Shown piece after piece: positions 18,610-26,957 of a stretch of DNA of 64,000 nucleotides. How positions within the stretch are numbered: position 1 is the stretch's first letter; each line of letters opens with the position of its first letter. The translations under genes and the position numbers were made by a program. This DNA is from Tumidithrix helvetica (GTDB lineage: Bacteria; Cyanobacteriota; Cyanobacteriia; Pseudanabaenales; Pseudanabaenaceae): positions 1 through 64,000 of the forward strand of contig NZ_CBDDRA010000014.1 in assembly GCF_965232925.1 (NCBI RefSeq), in the 5' to 3' direction. The notes below the pieces were generated by a model. The model was not told the origin of the DNA, searched no databases, and saw nothing but the letters and a program-made list of their open reading frames with translations.

Positions 18610-20082
18610 CTAGACTCCTTGCTGTTGTAGAAATTTTGCGTAAAACTCCTTTGCCACTGTATCGATCGCATCGTATGCTTCAACAGGTTCGATGCCTGCT
18701 TTGCGAAGACTCTCTTGAGGGCAGTTACCAACCTTGGCAGTCAGTACCGCCTTGCAATCGGAGATTGCGCCAATGATTTCATCTAGGGTGGCTTCTTCGC
18801 CATAACCGCTTTGGCAATACTGGTCGATCTTGCGATGTCCCACAAACTTCACTTCGTTGGCATCGACTTCGTAGATTTGGAACTCTTTAGCATGACCAAA
18901 GTGTTGGTTGACGATGCCGCTGCCCTTGGTGGTTACGGCTACGAGAATCTTGGGTGTGGCGATCGCTTTTTGGATGTTGATTACCTTGGCTTTCTTCTCT
19001 TGCAATTCTGCTTGTAATAGATCGATACCAGCGTGAACTACTTGACGAGTTTCCAGATCGTAGGTGGGAGCCATTTCCATGAACTTATCTTTGGTAAACT
19101 CTTGGGAACGATCTTCACCGAGTAAACCAACCGCATCAGCGCGGCATTGACGGCAGTGGCGCATCATCTTCATGTTGCCTTCAGCGCAGCTATCCTGAAG
19201 TTTTTTCAACTCCTTAGGATTGGGACCACGTTGTCCCGTCAAGCCGAAGTGAGTACCATGTTCGGGAGCCGAGATGAGAGGCATAATGTTGTGAAGGAAT
19301 GCTCCTTTCTCGCGAATCACGCGACCGACTTCCACTAAATGCTCGTCGTTAATACCAGGAATCATGACGGAATTCACTTTGCAAAGAATATCCGCTTCTC
19401 TGAGCAAATCTAAGCTTTCCATTTGACGCTGATGCAGGATTTGAGAGGCTTCTATTCCTGTGTAGCGCTTGCGGTTGTAACGAATCCAAGGATAAATCTT
19501 GGTTCCAATTTCAGGATCGACCATGTTAATCGTAATCGTAACGTGATCGATATTTAACTTTTTGATGCGATCGACATACTCGGGAAGCATCAATCCATTT
19601 GTGGAAAGACAAAGCTTAATATCGGGAGCTTGTTCCGCAATCAGTTCAAAAGTGCGGAAGGTCTTTTCAGGATTCGCTAAAGGATCGCCGGGGCCTGCAA
19701 TTCCCAAGACGGTCATCTGGGGAATTTTGCCGCCAATCACCATTACTTTATGGGCAGCTTCTTCAGGTGTGAGTAATTCGCTCACTACACCAGGTCGGCT
19801 TTCGTTGGCACAGTCATATTTACGATTGCAGTAATTACACTGAATGTTGCAAGCGGGAGCTACAGCAACGTGCATCCGAGCGTAGTGATGGTGGGCATCT
19901 TCGCTATAGCAAGGATGCTTAGCAATCCGCTCTTGCATACTTTCGCTAAGAGCGCTTTTGGAAGAATTTTTGGAACTCTTGGTACTACTACAACCACAGC
20001 TTTCTGATTTTGATTTGGCTGAAGTCGTTGCAATCTTATTCTCAACAGGGGACGAAGTGAGGGCGGCTGTTGGTGGTGTCAT
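18610..20082 (-). CDS. nifB: FeMo-cofactor biosynthesis radical SAM protein NifB
   Basis: The 490-residue NifB fuses two clusters and inserts carbide to make the NifB cofactor precursor. The radical SAM motif is CNIQCNYC within VAVAPACNIQCNYCNRKYDC, preceded by HPCYSEDAHHHYARMH. The C-terminal 110 residues form the NifX-like domain (VNQHFGHAKEFQIYEV). The N-terminal 45 residues are serine- and lysine-rich. It heads the leftward operon, and its promoter is the mirror twin of the nifP promoter. Confidence 0.97.
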   Translation of the reverse strand: MTPPTAALTSSPVENKIATTSAKSKSESCGCSSTKSSKNSSKSALSESMQERIAKHPCYSEDAHHHYARMHVAVAPACNIQCNYCNRKYDCANESRPGVVSELLTPEEAAHKVMVIGGKIPQMTVLGIAGPGDPLANPEKTFRTFELIAEQAPDIKLCLSTNGLMLPEYVDRIKKLNIDHVTITINMVDPEIGTKIYPWIRYNRKRYTGIEASQILHQRQMESLDLLREADILCKVNSVMIPGINDEHLVEVGRVIREKGAFLHNIMPLISAPEHGTHFGLTGQRGPNPKELKKLQDSCAEGNMKMMRHCRQCRADAVGLLGEDRSQEFTKDKFMEMAPTYDLETRQVVHAGIDLLQAELQEKKAKVINIQKAIATPKILVAVTTKGSGIVNQHFGHAKEFQIYEVDANEVKFVGHRKIDQYCQSGYGEEATLDEIIGAISDCKAVLTAKVGNCPQESLRKAGIEPVEAYDAIDTVAKEFYAKFLQQQGV

Positions 20083-20162
20083 TGAGGCTTCCTAGAATGG
20101 TGGACTGCGGTCAACACGAACTTTATAGCAGCCACCTTCAAACAGCTTGGGTAAGCGATCGC

Positions 20163-20282
20163 GATAAGATTTATTAGAGTAATTAAGAATGTACTCAGAA
20201 CCACTAACCCTGACTCTGTCTCGATCTAAAAATATTTTTGGGATAGGGGTGCGAGTATTTTTCCGCGAGGGGTTGAGTATTT
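20163..20282 (-). promoter_or_regulatory. nifB promoter with paired boxes, candidate CnfR site
   Basis: Read leftward, AAATACTCAACCCC (20282-20269) and AAATACTCGCACCCC (20260-20246) form direct repeats with a 22-base period. After 47 bases comes a 36-base core at 20198-20163 beginning CTGAGTACATTC and ending AAATCTTATC. The nifB ATG lies 80 bases further on. The same arrangement occurs in front of nifP with the same spacing. Binding by CnfR is an inference. Confidence 0.8.
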
Positions 20283-20860
20283 ATGGGGTAGGGGTACAGA
20301 TTTGTCTGTACTCATGACAAACCTATAACTAGCAATCTATTGAGGTAAACTTTGAGTACTAATTTTGAGTGTTTTTCTGAGTACTCAAAAAATTTGCCAA
20401 TTCTCGTAAAAACATATAAAAGAATGGCTGTAAGTAAGGTCTAGCTTTGGTTTAAACGGTGCGCACACCCTTGCTTCTAGACAATTAATTTTGTATCCAA
20501 ATTATCATTCCTTCGATAATTTGTAGCGAAACGATCGAATCTTTTTAATAATTGTCATGAGTTGCTTTCTTTCATGGCTAAAGCGATACTAATCGTATCT
20601 ATATATACAGATATAAAAATCAAAATTTGAACTTTATCCCTTGAATTTTCTTACCAAGTACAGTAGAATATGGAACCGTATCTATTAATACAGAAGTTGC
20701 TTTGCTAAAACCAAATTACTCATTTGTCCCTATCTATGAGTACTTTTTGAGTTTTCGTAATGCTTTTTGCTGAAGTTCTTGCCAATGCTAGCCTGTAGCA
20801 TCTTTTACTTGAGTACAAATGCGCCCGCAAGCCTGTAAAAATACCCATCCCTATTCCCTT
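20283..20860. promoter_or_regulatory. Centre of the nifB/nifP divergent control region
   Basis: No gene is visible in these 578 bases. The heptamer TGAGTAC or its complement occurs at 20308, 20353, 20378/20381 and 20737 and 20810; further copies sit in the two promoter cores at 20191 and 20946. At 20352-20388 the arms TTTGAGTACT and AGTACTCAAA form an inverted repeat. The stretch is AT-rich and probably holds regulator sites or a 5' leader. Confidence 0.55.
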
Positions 20861-20980
20861 AAATACTAGTACCCCCTCTCAAAAATACTAGTACCCCTAT
20901 ACCAAAGAAAAAGTGGAAGCCTTGAGCCATCAGGCTTAAGAATGCTGAGTACATTCCTAATTATTCTAATAAATCTTATC
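20861..20980 (+). promoter_or_regulatory. nifP promoter with paired boxes, candidate CnfR site
   Basis: AAATACTAGTACCCC occurs at 20861-20875 and, identically, at 20883-20897, a 22-base period. After 47 bases comes the 36-base core 20945-20980 beginning CTGAGTACATTC and ending AAATCTTATC, which differs from the nifB core at two positions. The nifP ATG is 79 bases downstream. The AT-rich TCTAATAAAT may contain the -10 element. Confidence 0.8.
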
Positions 20981-21059
20981 AGCGGCATTCATTTCCGTAG
21001 GTTTTACAGCACCTGATATAAGCAGGAACATAGAACCTCGCATTTCACACCAAACGGTA

Positions 21060-21908
21060 ATGCTGCAACCCTTCTCTTGCCTAAACACATTGGATGCCCA
21101 CGAAATTGGTAAGGAATGTAACCTTCCACCATATTTCAGCTTCCTGCCAGCACAATCGTCTTGGCAGCTTCCCAAGTTTCCACAGGTATTTCCACGGGCA
21201 ATAGAGGGTTTAGAGATTGCGATCGCGGATTTCCGCATTATCTTCGATCGCGACCCCGCCGCTCGTCACTGGTCAGAAGTGCTATGTTGCTACCCCGGCT
21301 TGCACGCCCTCACGATCCATCGCGTCGCTCACTGGTTACATCAATTCAACCTTCCCCTGCTGCCGCGTCTGATTTCCCATTGTGCCCGATTTTTTACGGG
21401 CATCGAAATCCACCCAGGTGCCACGATTGGGAAAGGGGTCTTTATCGATCACGGTATGGGCGTTGTAATTGGGGAAACCGCGATCGTTGGAGACTATGCC
21501 TTGCTTTACCAAGGTGTCACCCTCGGTGGTACGGGTAAGGAAACGGGTAAGCGTCACCCTACCATCGGCAAACACGCGATCGTAGGAGCGGGGGCTAAAG
21601 TACTCGGCAACATCCACATTGGCGACTATGCGCGGGTTGGGGCTGGCTCTATCGTACTGCGAGACGTCCCTGCCCATTGCACCGTAGTTGGCATTCCTGG
21701 TCGCATTTGCCGCTCAAAGGAGCCAGAGTTGCCTTTAGAGCACGGACAGCTACCCGACACCGAAGCCACGGTTTTACAGACTTTGCTAGCGCGAATCGAG
21801 CGATTGGAGCAGCAGCTTTTAGCATCTAAGCGTTTAGAGTCAGGCTTCCCAAAAGATTCAAATCCAAAGAGTGAGGAGATTGGCAACGTTACCCAGCACC
21901 CATCCTAA
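21060..21908 (+). CDS. nifP: Nif-linked serine O-acetyltransferase NifP (CysE type)
   Basis: This 282-residue protein would acetylate serine with acetyl-CoA, feeding the cysteine used by NifS. The SAT helical domain has ADFRIIFDRDPAARHW, followed by hexapeptide repeats (EIHPGATIGKGVFIDHGMGV, IGKHAIVGAGAKVLGNIHIG) and IPGRICRSKEP. About 48 residues precede the usual SAT start; no later ATG is available, so the start is less certain than the identity. It is the first gene of the rightward arm, opposite nifB. Confidence 0.93.
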   Translation: MLQPFSCLNTLDAHEIGKECNLPPYFSFLPAQSSWQLPKFPQVFPRAIEGLEIAIADFRIIFDRDPAARHWSEVLCCYPGLHALTIHRVAHWLHQFNLPLLPRLISHCARFFTGIEIHPGATIGKGVFIDHGMGVVIGETAIVGDYALLYQGVTLGGTGKETGKRHPTIGKHAIVGAGAKVLGNIHIGDYARVGAGSIVLRDVPAHCTVVGIPGRICRSKEPELPLEHGQLPDTEATVLQTLLARIERLEQQLLASKRLESGFPKDSNPKSEEIGNVTQHPS

Positions 21909-21949
21909 TCCTACAATCCTTATCCATATTATCTCTTGAGGAAAAGATC

Positions 21950-22066
21950 ATGTCTGAAACTTTAGTTGTTGGCTGCCTCGTTTTAGTTTACACCTACGTT
22001 CAGGACTATATGCTCAGTCGCATGCTGAACGACGACGATTCCCAAAACTCTCACAAACCCAAATAA
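21950..22066 (+). CDS. 38-residue membrane peptide between nifP and the Mo-nitrogenase C-terminal domain gene
   Basis: ATG at 21950 follows TTGAGGAAAAGATC, a plausible ribosome binding site, and opens a 38-codon frame. The peptide has a hydrophobic N-terminal segment (TLVVGCLVLVYTYVQDY) and a polar, acidic to basic tail (LNDDDSQNSHKPK). It is spaced as an operon member, 23 bases before the next gene. I do not recognise it; it may be a small single-helix membrane protein. Confidence 0.55.
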   Translation: MSETLVVGCLVLVYTYVQDYMLSRMLNDDDSQNSHKPK

Positions 22067-22088
22067 CCTCCAAGGAATTGATGCTGCC

Positions 22089-22388
22089 ATGACAAATACC
22101 GCTTATCCGCACAGATTTTCTTATTCGCTTTTCGGTCAGAAAAAGCTGCCTGCTATTGATATTTTCTTGCCTTTGCGCCAATGGCTCGATCGCATCGAAA
22201 TTCGCGATCGTAGATTCGCTAACCTGATCTGCCATTTGATTCCTGCTAGTTGTCCCTTTGAACGCGATATTACAGCCTTTGGAAAGACTTACCACATTCC
22301 TCCTCTTTGTAAAATCAATCCTCTATTTGAAGAGGTGAGTGGCTTGCGCTTCCGTGCTTCAAACTTCTTGTCTGAGTTACCCCAATGA
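22089..22388 (+). CDS. Mo-dependent nitrogenase C-terminal domain protein
   Basis: This 99-residue protein contains PLRQWLDRIEIRDRRFANLI, CPFERDITAFGKTYHIPPLC and INPLFEEVSGLRFRA. It matches the small family labelled Mo-nitrogenase C-terminal domain, found mostly in cyanobacteria. Its role is unknown despite the name. It lies between nifP and nifEN, as in several cyanobacterial nif clusters. Confidence 0.85.
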   Translation: MTNTAYPHRFSYSLFGQKKLPAIDIFLPLRQWLDRIEIRDRRFANLICHLIPASCPFERDITAFGKTYHIPPLCKINPLFEEVSGLRFRASNFLSELPQ

Positions 22389-22470
22389 AATGCCTGTTAG
22401 GGAACATCGTTCTCTACCTTGGTTAAATTTTGCACTTGCTTTCTAACCCACCTCCACCCCCATTTGCGCC

Positions 22471-25248
22471 ATGAAACTCACGCAAGGAAAAATTAACGAA
22501 CTCCTCACGGAGACTGCCTGCGAGCACAACCACCACAAAGATGGGCAAAAAAAGAATAAAGCTTGCCAACAACAGGCTCAACCGGGAGCTGCTCAAGGAG
22601 GCTGTGCCTTTGATGGTGCGTCGATCGCGCTTGTACCAATTACCGATGTCGCCCATTTGGTGCACGCTCCGATCGCCTGTGCAGGAAACTCTTGGGGTGG
22701 TCGCGGTAGCCTCTCTTCAGGATCTACCCTCTACAAAACTGGCTTTACCACAGACTTAACCGAGAACGATATTATCTTTGGTGGCGAGAAAAAGCTCTAC
22801 AAGGCGATTTTAGAAGTACAGGAACGATACAAGCCTGCTGCCGTGTTTGTCTATGCCACCTGCGTCACAGCGCTAATTGGTGACGATCTGGGTGCAGTTT
22901 GTCAAAAGGCAGCAGAAAAAATTGGAATTCCCGTCGTCCCCGTAAATTCCCCCGGTTTTGCAGGAACCAAAAATCTCGGCAATCGCATCGGTGGCGAATC
23001 CTTGCTTGAATATGTAATTGGGACAGCGGAACCAGAATATACAACGCCCTACGACATCAATCTAATTGGCGAATACAATATTGCAGGGGAAATGTGGAGT
23101 GTTTTACCCCTATTTGAGAAGCTCGGCATTCGCGTCTTGGCAAAAATTACAGGCGATGCCACCTATCAAGAAGTTTGCACCGCTCACCGCGCTAAGCTCA
23201 ACGTGCTGATCTGCTCTAAAGCACTGATCAACGTTGCCCGCAAAATGGAAGAGAAATACGGCATTCCCTATGTGGAAGAATCTTTTTATGGGATTGCCGA
23301 TATGAATCAATGTCTGCGACATATTGCCGAGAAGTTAGGCGATCGCGACCTACAAGAGCGGGTAGAAAAATTAATTGCTGAAGAAACCGCGAATCTAGAT
23401 CGCGAACTTACCCCCTATCGCGATCGGCTCAAGGGCAAGCGCGTTGTCCTTTACACGGGTGGTGTCAAAAGCTGGTCGATTATTTCCGCTGCCAAAGATT
23501 TGGGCATGGAAGTGGTTGCCACCAGCACCAAGAAAAGTACGGAAGAAGATAAAGCCCGTATTCGTGCCTTGCTGAGTGCCGATGGCATTATGATGGAAAA
23601 AGGCAATGCCCAAGAACTACTCAAGACGATCGCCAAAACCAAAGCAGATATGCTGATCGCGGGTGGTCGCAACCAGTACACCGCCCTCAAGGCAAGAATT
23701 CCATTTCTCGATATCAACCAAGAGCGGCATCATCCCTATGCGGGCTATGTCGGGATGATCGAGATTGCCAGAGAACTCGAAGAAGCGCTGTATAGCCCCA
23801 TTTGGAAGCAAGTCCGCCAACCCGCTCCTTGGGAAGATCCAACAGCTTTCAACACCTCGCTTTTATTAGATAGCGATACAGAGCAAGCCCAAACGCAGAT
23901 CGTCACACCCAAGAAATCCGTAGCCGTCAATCCGCTCAAGCAAAGCCAACCCCTCGGCGCATCCCTCGCTTTTCTGGGATTAAAAGGAGCGATGCCTTTA
24001 ATGCATGGTTCGCAGGGATGTACGGCATTTGCCAAGGTGCAACTCGTGCGCCATTTCCGCGAATCGATTCCGCTCTCGACCACGGCAATGACCGAAGTCA
24101 CCACGATTCTGGGTGGCGAAGACAATATCGAACAAGCACTTCTCACGCTTGTGGAAAAGGTCAAGCCTGAGATCGTTGGACTTTGTACGACGGGCTTAAC
24201 CGAAACGCGAGGAGATGATATGGAAGGCATTCTCAGAACCTTCCGCCAAAAGCATCCCGAACTCGATGCCCTTCCGATCGCCTATGCCTCCACGCCCGAT
24301 TTTAAAGGGTCGCTACAGGATGGCTATGCCGCTGCCATTGAGAGTATCGTGCGATCGCTACCCCAAGCAGGAACGAAAGATCCGCAGCAAGTCACCGTAT
24401 TAGCAAGTTCTGCCCTTGCCCCTGGCGATGTGCAAGAACTCAAGGAATTACTCCAGACATTCTGCCTGTTTCCCATTTTCATTCCCGATCTCTCTAGCTC
24501 GTTGGATGGCCATCTGAGCGAGATCTACAGTCCCATTACCACAGGTGGAACCAGCCTCGAGCAGCTTCGCAGTGTTGGCAAATCCGCATTTACCCTAGCT
24601 TTGGGTGAGAGCATGCGCACAGCCGCAACTATTTTGCAAGAGCGCTTTGGTACGGACTTCCAAGTCTTCGATCGCCTCACGGGTTTAGGCGCAACCGATC
24701 GCCTCATGCAACAACTATCTCTGATTAGTGGGTTTGCCGTACCCGAAAAGTATCGCTATCAACGCCAACAACTCCAAGATGCGATGTTGGATACCCACTT
24801 CTATTTTGGTCGCAAGCGGATTTCCCTTGCCCTAGAACCCGATCTGCTCTACAGCGTCGCTTGGTGGCTGTCAGAAATGGGATCAGAAGTACAAGCGGCA
24901 GTCACGACAACGCGATCGCCCTTGTTAGAAAAATTACCCATACCTGAAGTAACGATTGGCGATCTCGAAGATTTTGAGAACCTCGCTAGAGATTCCGATC
25001 TGCTTATTACCAATTCCAACGGCAAACGAGTTTCCAAGAAATTAGGAATTCCGTTGCACCGATTGGGCTTCCCTGTTTTGGATCGTTTAGGGAACGGTCA
25101 TCGCTGCACGATCGGTTATCGCGGCACGATGGATTTACTCTTTGCTCTCGGGAATCTGTTTTTAGAAGAGGAGGAGTCAAATCATCCCCAGCCTATATTT
25201 AAAGGTGTCGATCCCCCCTACCCGAAGTCCGTGGGATCCGAACCTTGA
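22471..25248 (+). CDS. nifEN: NifE-NifN fusion, FeMo-cofactor assembly scaffold
   Basis: This 925-residue protein joins both scaffold subunits in one chain. Residues 1-about 450 are NifE (ACEHNHHKDGQKKNKACQQQ, AQGGCAFDGA, VHAPIACAGNSWGGRGS, YATCVTALIGDD). A linker around residues 450-485 leads to NifN (VNPLKQSQPLGASLAFLGLK, HGSQGCTAFAKVQLVRHFRE, GDDMEGILRTF, FPVLDRLGNGHR). The reading frame is continuous with no stop or start at the junction. NifEN receives the NifB product and matures it before transfer to NifDK. Separate nifE and nifN are usual. Confidence 0.95.
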   Translation: MKLTQGKINELLTETACEHNHHKDGQKKNKACQQQAQPGAAQGGCAFDGASIALVPITDVAHLVHAPIACAGNSWGGRGSLSSGSTLYKTGFTTDLTENDIIFGGEKKLYKAILEVQERYKPAAVFVYATCVTALIGDDLGAVCQKAAEKIGIPVVPVNSPGFAGTKNLGNRIGGESLLEYVIGTAEPEYTTPYDINLIGEYNIAGEMWSVLPLFEKLGIRVLAKITGDATYQEVCTAHRAKLNVLICSKALINVARKMEEKYGIPYVEESFYGIADMNQCLRHIAEKLGDRDLQERVEKLIAEETANLDRELTPYRDRLKGKRVVLYTGGVKSWSIISAAKDLGMEVVATSTKKSTEEDKARIRALLSADGIMMEKGNAQELLKTIAKTKADMLIAGGRNQYTALKARIPFLDINQERHHPYAGYVGMIEIARELEEALYSPIWKQVRQPAPWEDPTAFNTSLLLDSDTEQAQTQIVTPKKSVAVNPLKQSQPLGASLAFLGLKGAMPLMHGSQGCTAFAKVQLVRHFRESIPLSTTAMTEVTTILGGEDNIEQALLTLVEKVKPEIVGLCTTGLTETRGDDMEGILRTFRQKHPELDALPIAYASTPDFKGSLQDGYAAAIESIVRSLPQAGTKDPQQVTVLASSALAPGDVQELKELLQTFCLFPIFIPDLSSSLDGHLSEIYSPITTGGTSLEQLRSVGKSAFTLALGESMRTAATILQERFGTDFQVFDRLTGLGATDRLMQQLSLISGFAVPEKYRYQRQQLQDAMLDTHFYFGRKRISLALEPDLLYSVAWWLSEMGSEVQAAVTTTRSPLLEKLPIPEVTIGDLEDFENLARDSDLLITNSNGKRVSKKLGIPLHRLGFPVLDRLGNGHRCTIGYRGTMDLLFALGNLFLEEEESNHPQPIFKGVDPPYPKSVGSEP

Positions 25249-25278
25249 ACTTCAAGGAGAATTGTCAGGAGAACCGTT

Positions 25279-25680
25279 ATGAAAGTTGCTTTTACTACAA
25301 GCGATCGCGTCCATATAAATGCTCACTTTGGTTGGGCAAAAGAGATTGATGTCTATGATGTCTCACCCGAAGGCTATCAATTCCTGAATACAATCTCCTT
25401 TAACGGAGATTTGAAGGAAGATGGCAATGAGGACAAGTTAGTTCCTAAGATCGAAGCCTTGTCTGATTGCACCATTGTCTATGTTTCAGCGATCGGGGGC
25501 AGTGCTGCTGCCCGTCTGATTCGCAAGCGGATCACCCCCGTAAAAGCGAAGTCAGAAGACGATGAAATCGCTGAGGTACTGGGTAAATTGGTGCAAACCC
25601 TGAGAGGCAATCCTCCCCCTTGGTTGAGGAAAGCCTTACAGCAGCCATCCCACGATTTTGACGAACTAGAGAGTGGTTGA
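25279..25680 (+). CDS. nifX: NifX, cofactor carrier protein
   Basis: The 133-residue protein begins MKVAFTTSDRVHINAHFGWA, the NifX/NifB-C fold start, and contains YVSAIGGSAAARLIRKRITP. NifX binds FeMo-cofactor intermediates between NifB and NifEN. AAGGAGAATTGTCAGGAG precedes the start. It follows nifEN by 30 bases. Confidence 0.93.
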   Translation: MKVAFTTSDRVHINAHFGWAKEIDVYDVSPEGYQFLNTISFNGDLKEDGNEDKLVPKIEALSDCTIVYVSAIGGSAAARLIRKRITPVKAKSEDDEIAEVLGKLVQTLRGNPPPWLRKALQQPSHDFDELESG

Positions 25681-25710
25681 GAAGTTCTAGTTCATTACAA
25701 ATCAATCCTC

Positions 25711-25754
25711 GATCCCCCTCAATCATCTTTAAAAAGGGTGACTGGGGGAGGATC
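25711..25754. repeat. GATCCCCC inverted repeat downstream of nifX
   Basis: GATCCCCCTCAATC and GACTGGGGGAGGATC form an imperfect inverted repeat in the 146-base gap after nifX. It resembles the dispersed GATCCCCC...GGGGGATC family seen at 36.9 and 42.8 kb and may cause partial termination inside the operon. Confidence 0.6.
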
Positions 25755-25826
25755 TAAAACTCAGAGAAGCTCATACATAGAAACTTCTCAACCCCAACTT
25801 AAAAATAATAGAACAAGGAGAATTCC

Positions 25827-26324
25827 ATGACCGCAACAAGTACATTGACTTCCACAACCGAGGCTAATACAGAAAATGCTTCTGAAGTGATTAAGAATAG
25901 TCCATTCTTAAAAGGTTTGGTTCAGCAAATCCGCGTTAACGACCCCTATGGCACATACCGCAACTGGTCAGACGAACTGCTGCTCAAGCCCTTTATTCTC
26001 ACCAAACAGCAAAAGCGCAAAATCTCAGTAGATGGCGATGTCGATCCGATTACTAAGTCGAGAATTTTTGCCTTTTATCGCGCGATCGCACTCCGCATCG
26101 AACAGGAGTCTGGTTATCTTTGCCAAGTGGTTGTCGATCTCAGTCACGAAGGATTTGGCTGGTCGCTGATTTTTTGCGGTCGCCTACTGGTTGTGGCTCG
26201 TACCCTTCGAGATGCTCAGCGCTTTGGCTTTGATTCGCTCGAAAAGTTAGGAGAAGAAGGTGAGAAACTCGCCCAGAAAGGCGTTGAGTTTGCCACAAAC
26301 TTCCCTGAAGTTGCCAAAGCATAA
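25827..26324 (+). CDS. NifX-associated nitrogen fixation protein (DUF269)
   Basis: This 165-residue protein has PFLKGLVQQIRVNDPYGTYR, FILTKQQKRKISVDGDVDP, and FGWSLIFCGRLLVVARTLRD, features of the DUF269 family that accompanies nifX in almost all nif clusters. Its function is not established. AAGGAGAATTCC precedes the ATG. Confidence 0.92.
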   Translation: MTATSTLTSTTEANTENASEVIKNSPFLKGLVQQIRVNDPYGTYRNWSDELLLKPFILTKQQKRKISVDGDVDPITKSRIFAFYRAIALRIEQESGYLCQVVVDLSHEGFGWSLIFCGRLLVVARTLRDAQRFGFDSLEKLGEEGEKLAQKGVEFATNFPEVAKA

Positions 26325-26340
26325 ACATCTAAGCCGATCG

Positions 26341-26376
26341 TCGAGGGAATAATCGAGGGAATAATCGAGGGAATAT
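26341..26376 (+). repeat. Three tandem 12-base repeats before the CCE_0567-like gene
   Basis: TCGAGGGAATAA occurs twice and is followed by TCGAGGGAATAT. Each unit contains GAGGGA, a Shine-Dalgarno-like hexamer; the third lies eight bases from the ATG at 26381. Copy number change here could tune translation. Confidence 0.8.
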
Positions 26377-26380
26377 AAGT

Positions 26381-26620
26381 ATGGCGCAAGGGACAGATAC
26401 AGCGATCGCTAACCGTGGCATTGACGAACTCAAAACTCAGATTAAGCGGTTAAACAGCAAGGCAGGTCAAATGAAAATGGATCTGCATGATTTGGCGGAA
26501 GGGTTGCCCACTGACTATGAAAAGTTGATGGACGTTGCCGCTCAGACCTATGAAATCTTTCGCCAGATTGACGAAATGAAAAAACAACTCAAAATCCTAG
26601 AAGAAAATCGGAGTCACTGA
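26381..26620 (+). CDS. CCE_0567-type metalloprotein (DUF683)
   Basis: This 79-residue, predicted helical-hairpin protein contains ELKTQIKRLNSKAGQMKMDL and HDLAEGLPTDYEKLMDVA. It matches the small family of which Cyanothece CCE_0567 was shown structurally to be a coiled-coil dimer that binds metals. It is regularly found between the DUF269 gene and nifW. Its job in cofactor or iron handling is unresolved. Confidence 0.88.
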   Translation: MAQGTDTAIANRGIDELKTQIKRLNSKAGQMKMDLHDLAEGLPTDYEKLMDVAAQTYEIFRQIDEMKKQLKILEENRSH

Positions 26621-26621
26621 T

Positions 26622-26957
26622 ATGGTTGCTACCCTTAGCCAATTCCAGAAATTGACCGATGCGGAACAGTATTTCGATTTTTTCGAGCTGCCCTACGATC
26701 CGCAAGTTGTGAATATCAATCGCTTGCATATTCTCAAAAAGTTCTCGCAGTCCTTGCAAGAAATCAATGCTGAGTATCCCGAAGCCAGCGAGGAGCAGAA
26801 ATTAGTCTACTATCGCCAAGCTTTAGAGGAATCCTATGCTACTTTGCAGACTTCTAATGCGATCGAACAAAAACTGTTTAAAGTCTTTCACCAAAAGCCC
26901 CACAACGTTGTTCTGCTAGGCGATATTGGCAACGATACAGGAGAGGAGGAAGTGTAA
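26622..26957 (+). CDS. nifW: NifW, nitrogenase-stabilising protein
   Basis: The 111-residue protein has FQKLTDAEQYFDFFELPYDP, VNINRLHILKKFSQSLQEI and KLFKVFHQKPHNVVLLGDI, typical of NifW, which associates with the MoFe protein and protects it from oxygen. It starts two bases after its upstream neighbour and overlaps hesA by one base, so it sits in a tight operon. Confidence 0.93.
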   Translation: MVATLSQFQKLTDAEQYFDFFELPYDPQVVNINRLHILKKFSQSLQEINAEYPEASEEQKLVYYRQALEESYATLQTSNAIEQKLFKVFHQKPHNVVLLGDIGNDTGEEEV

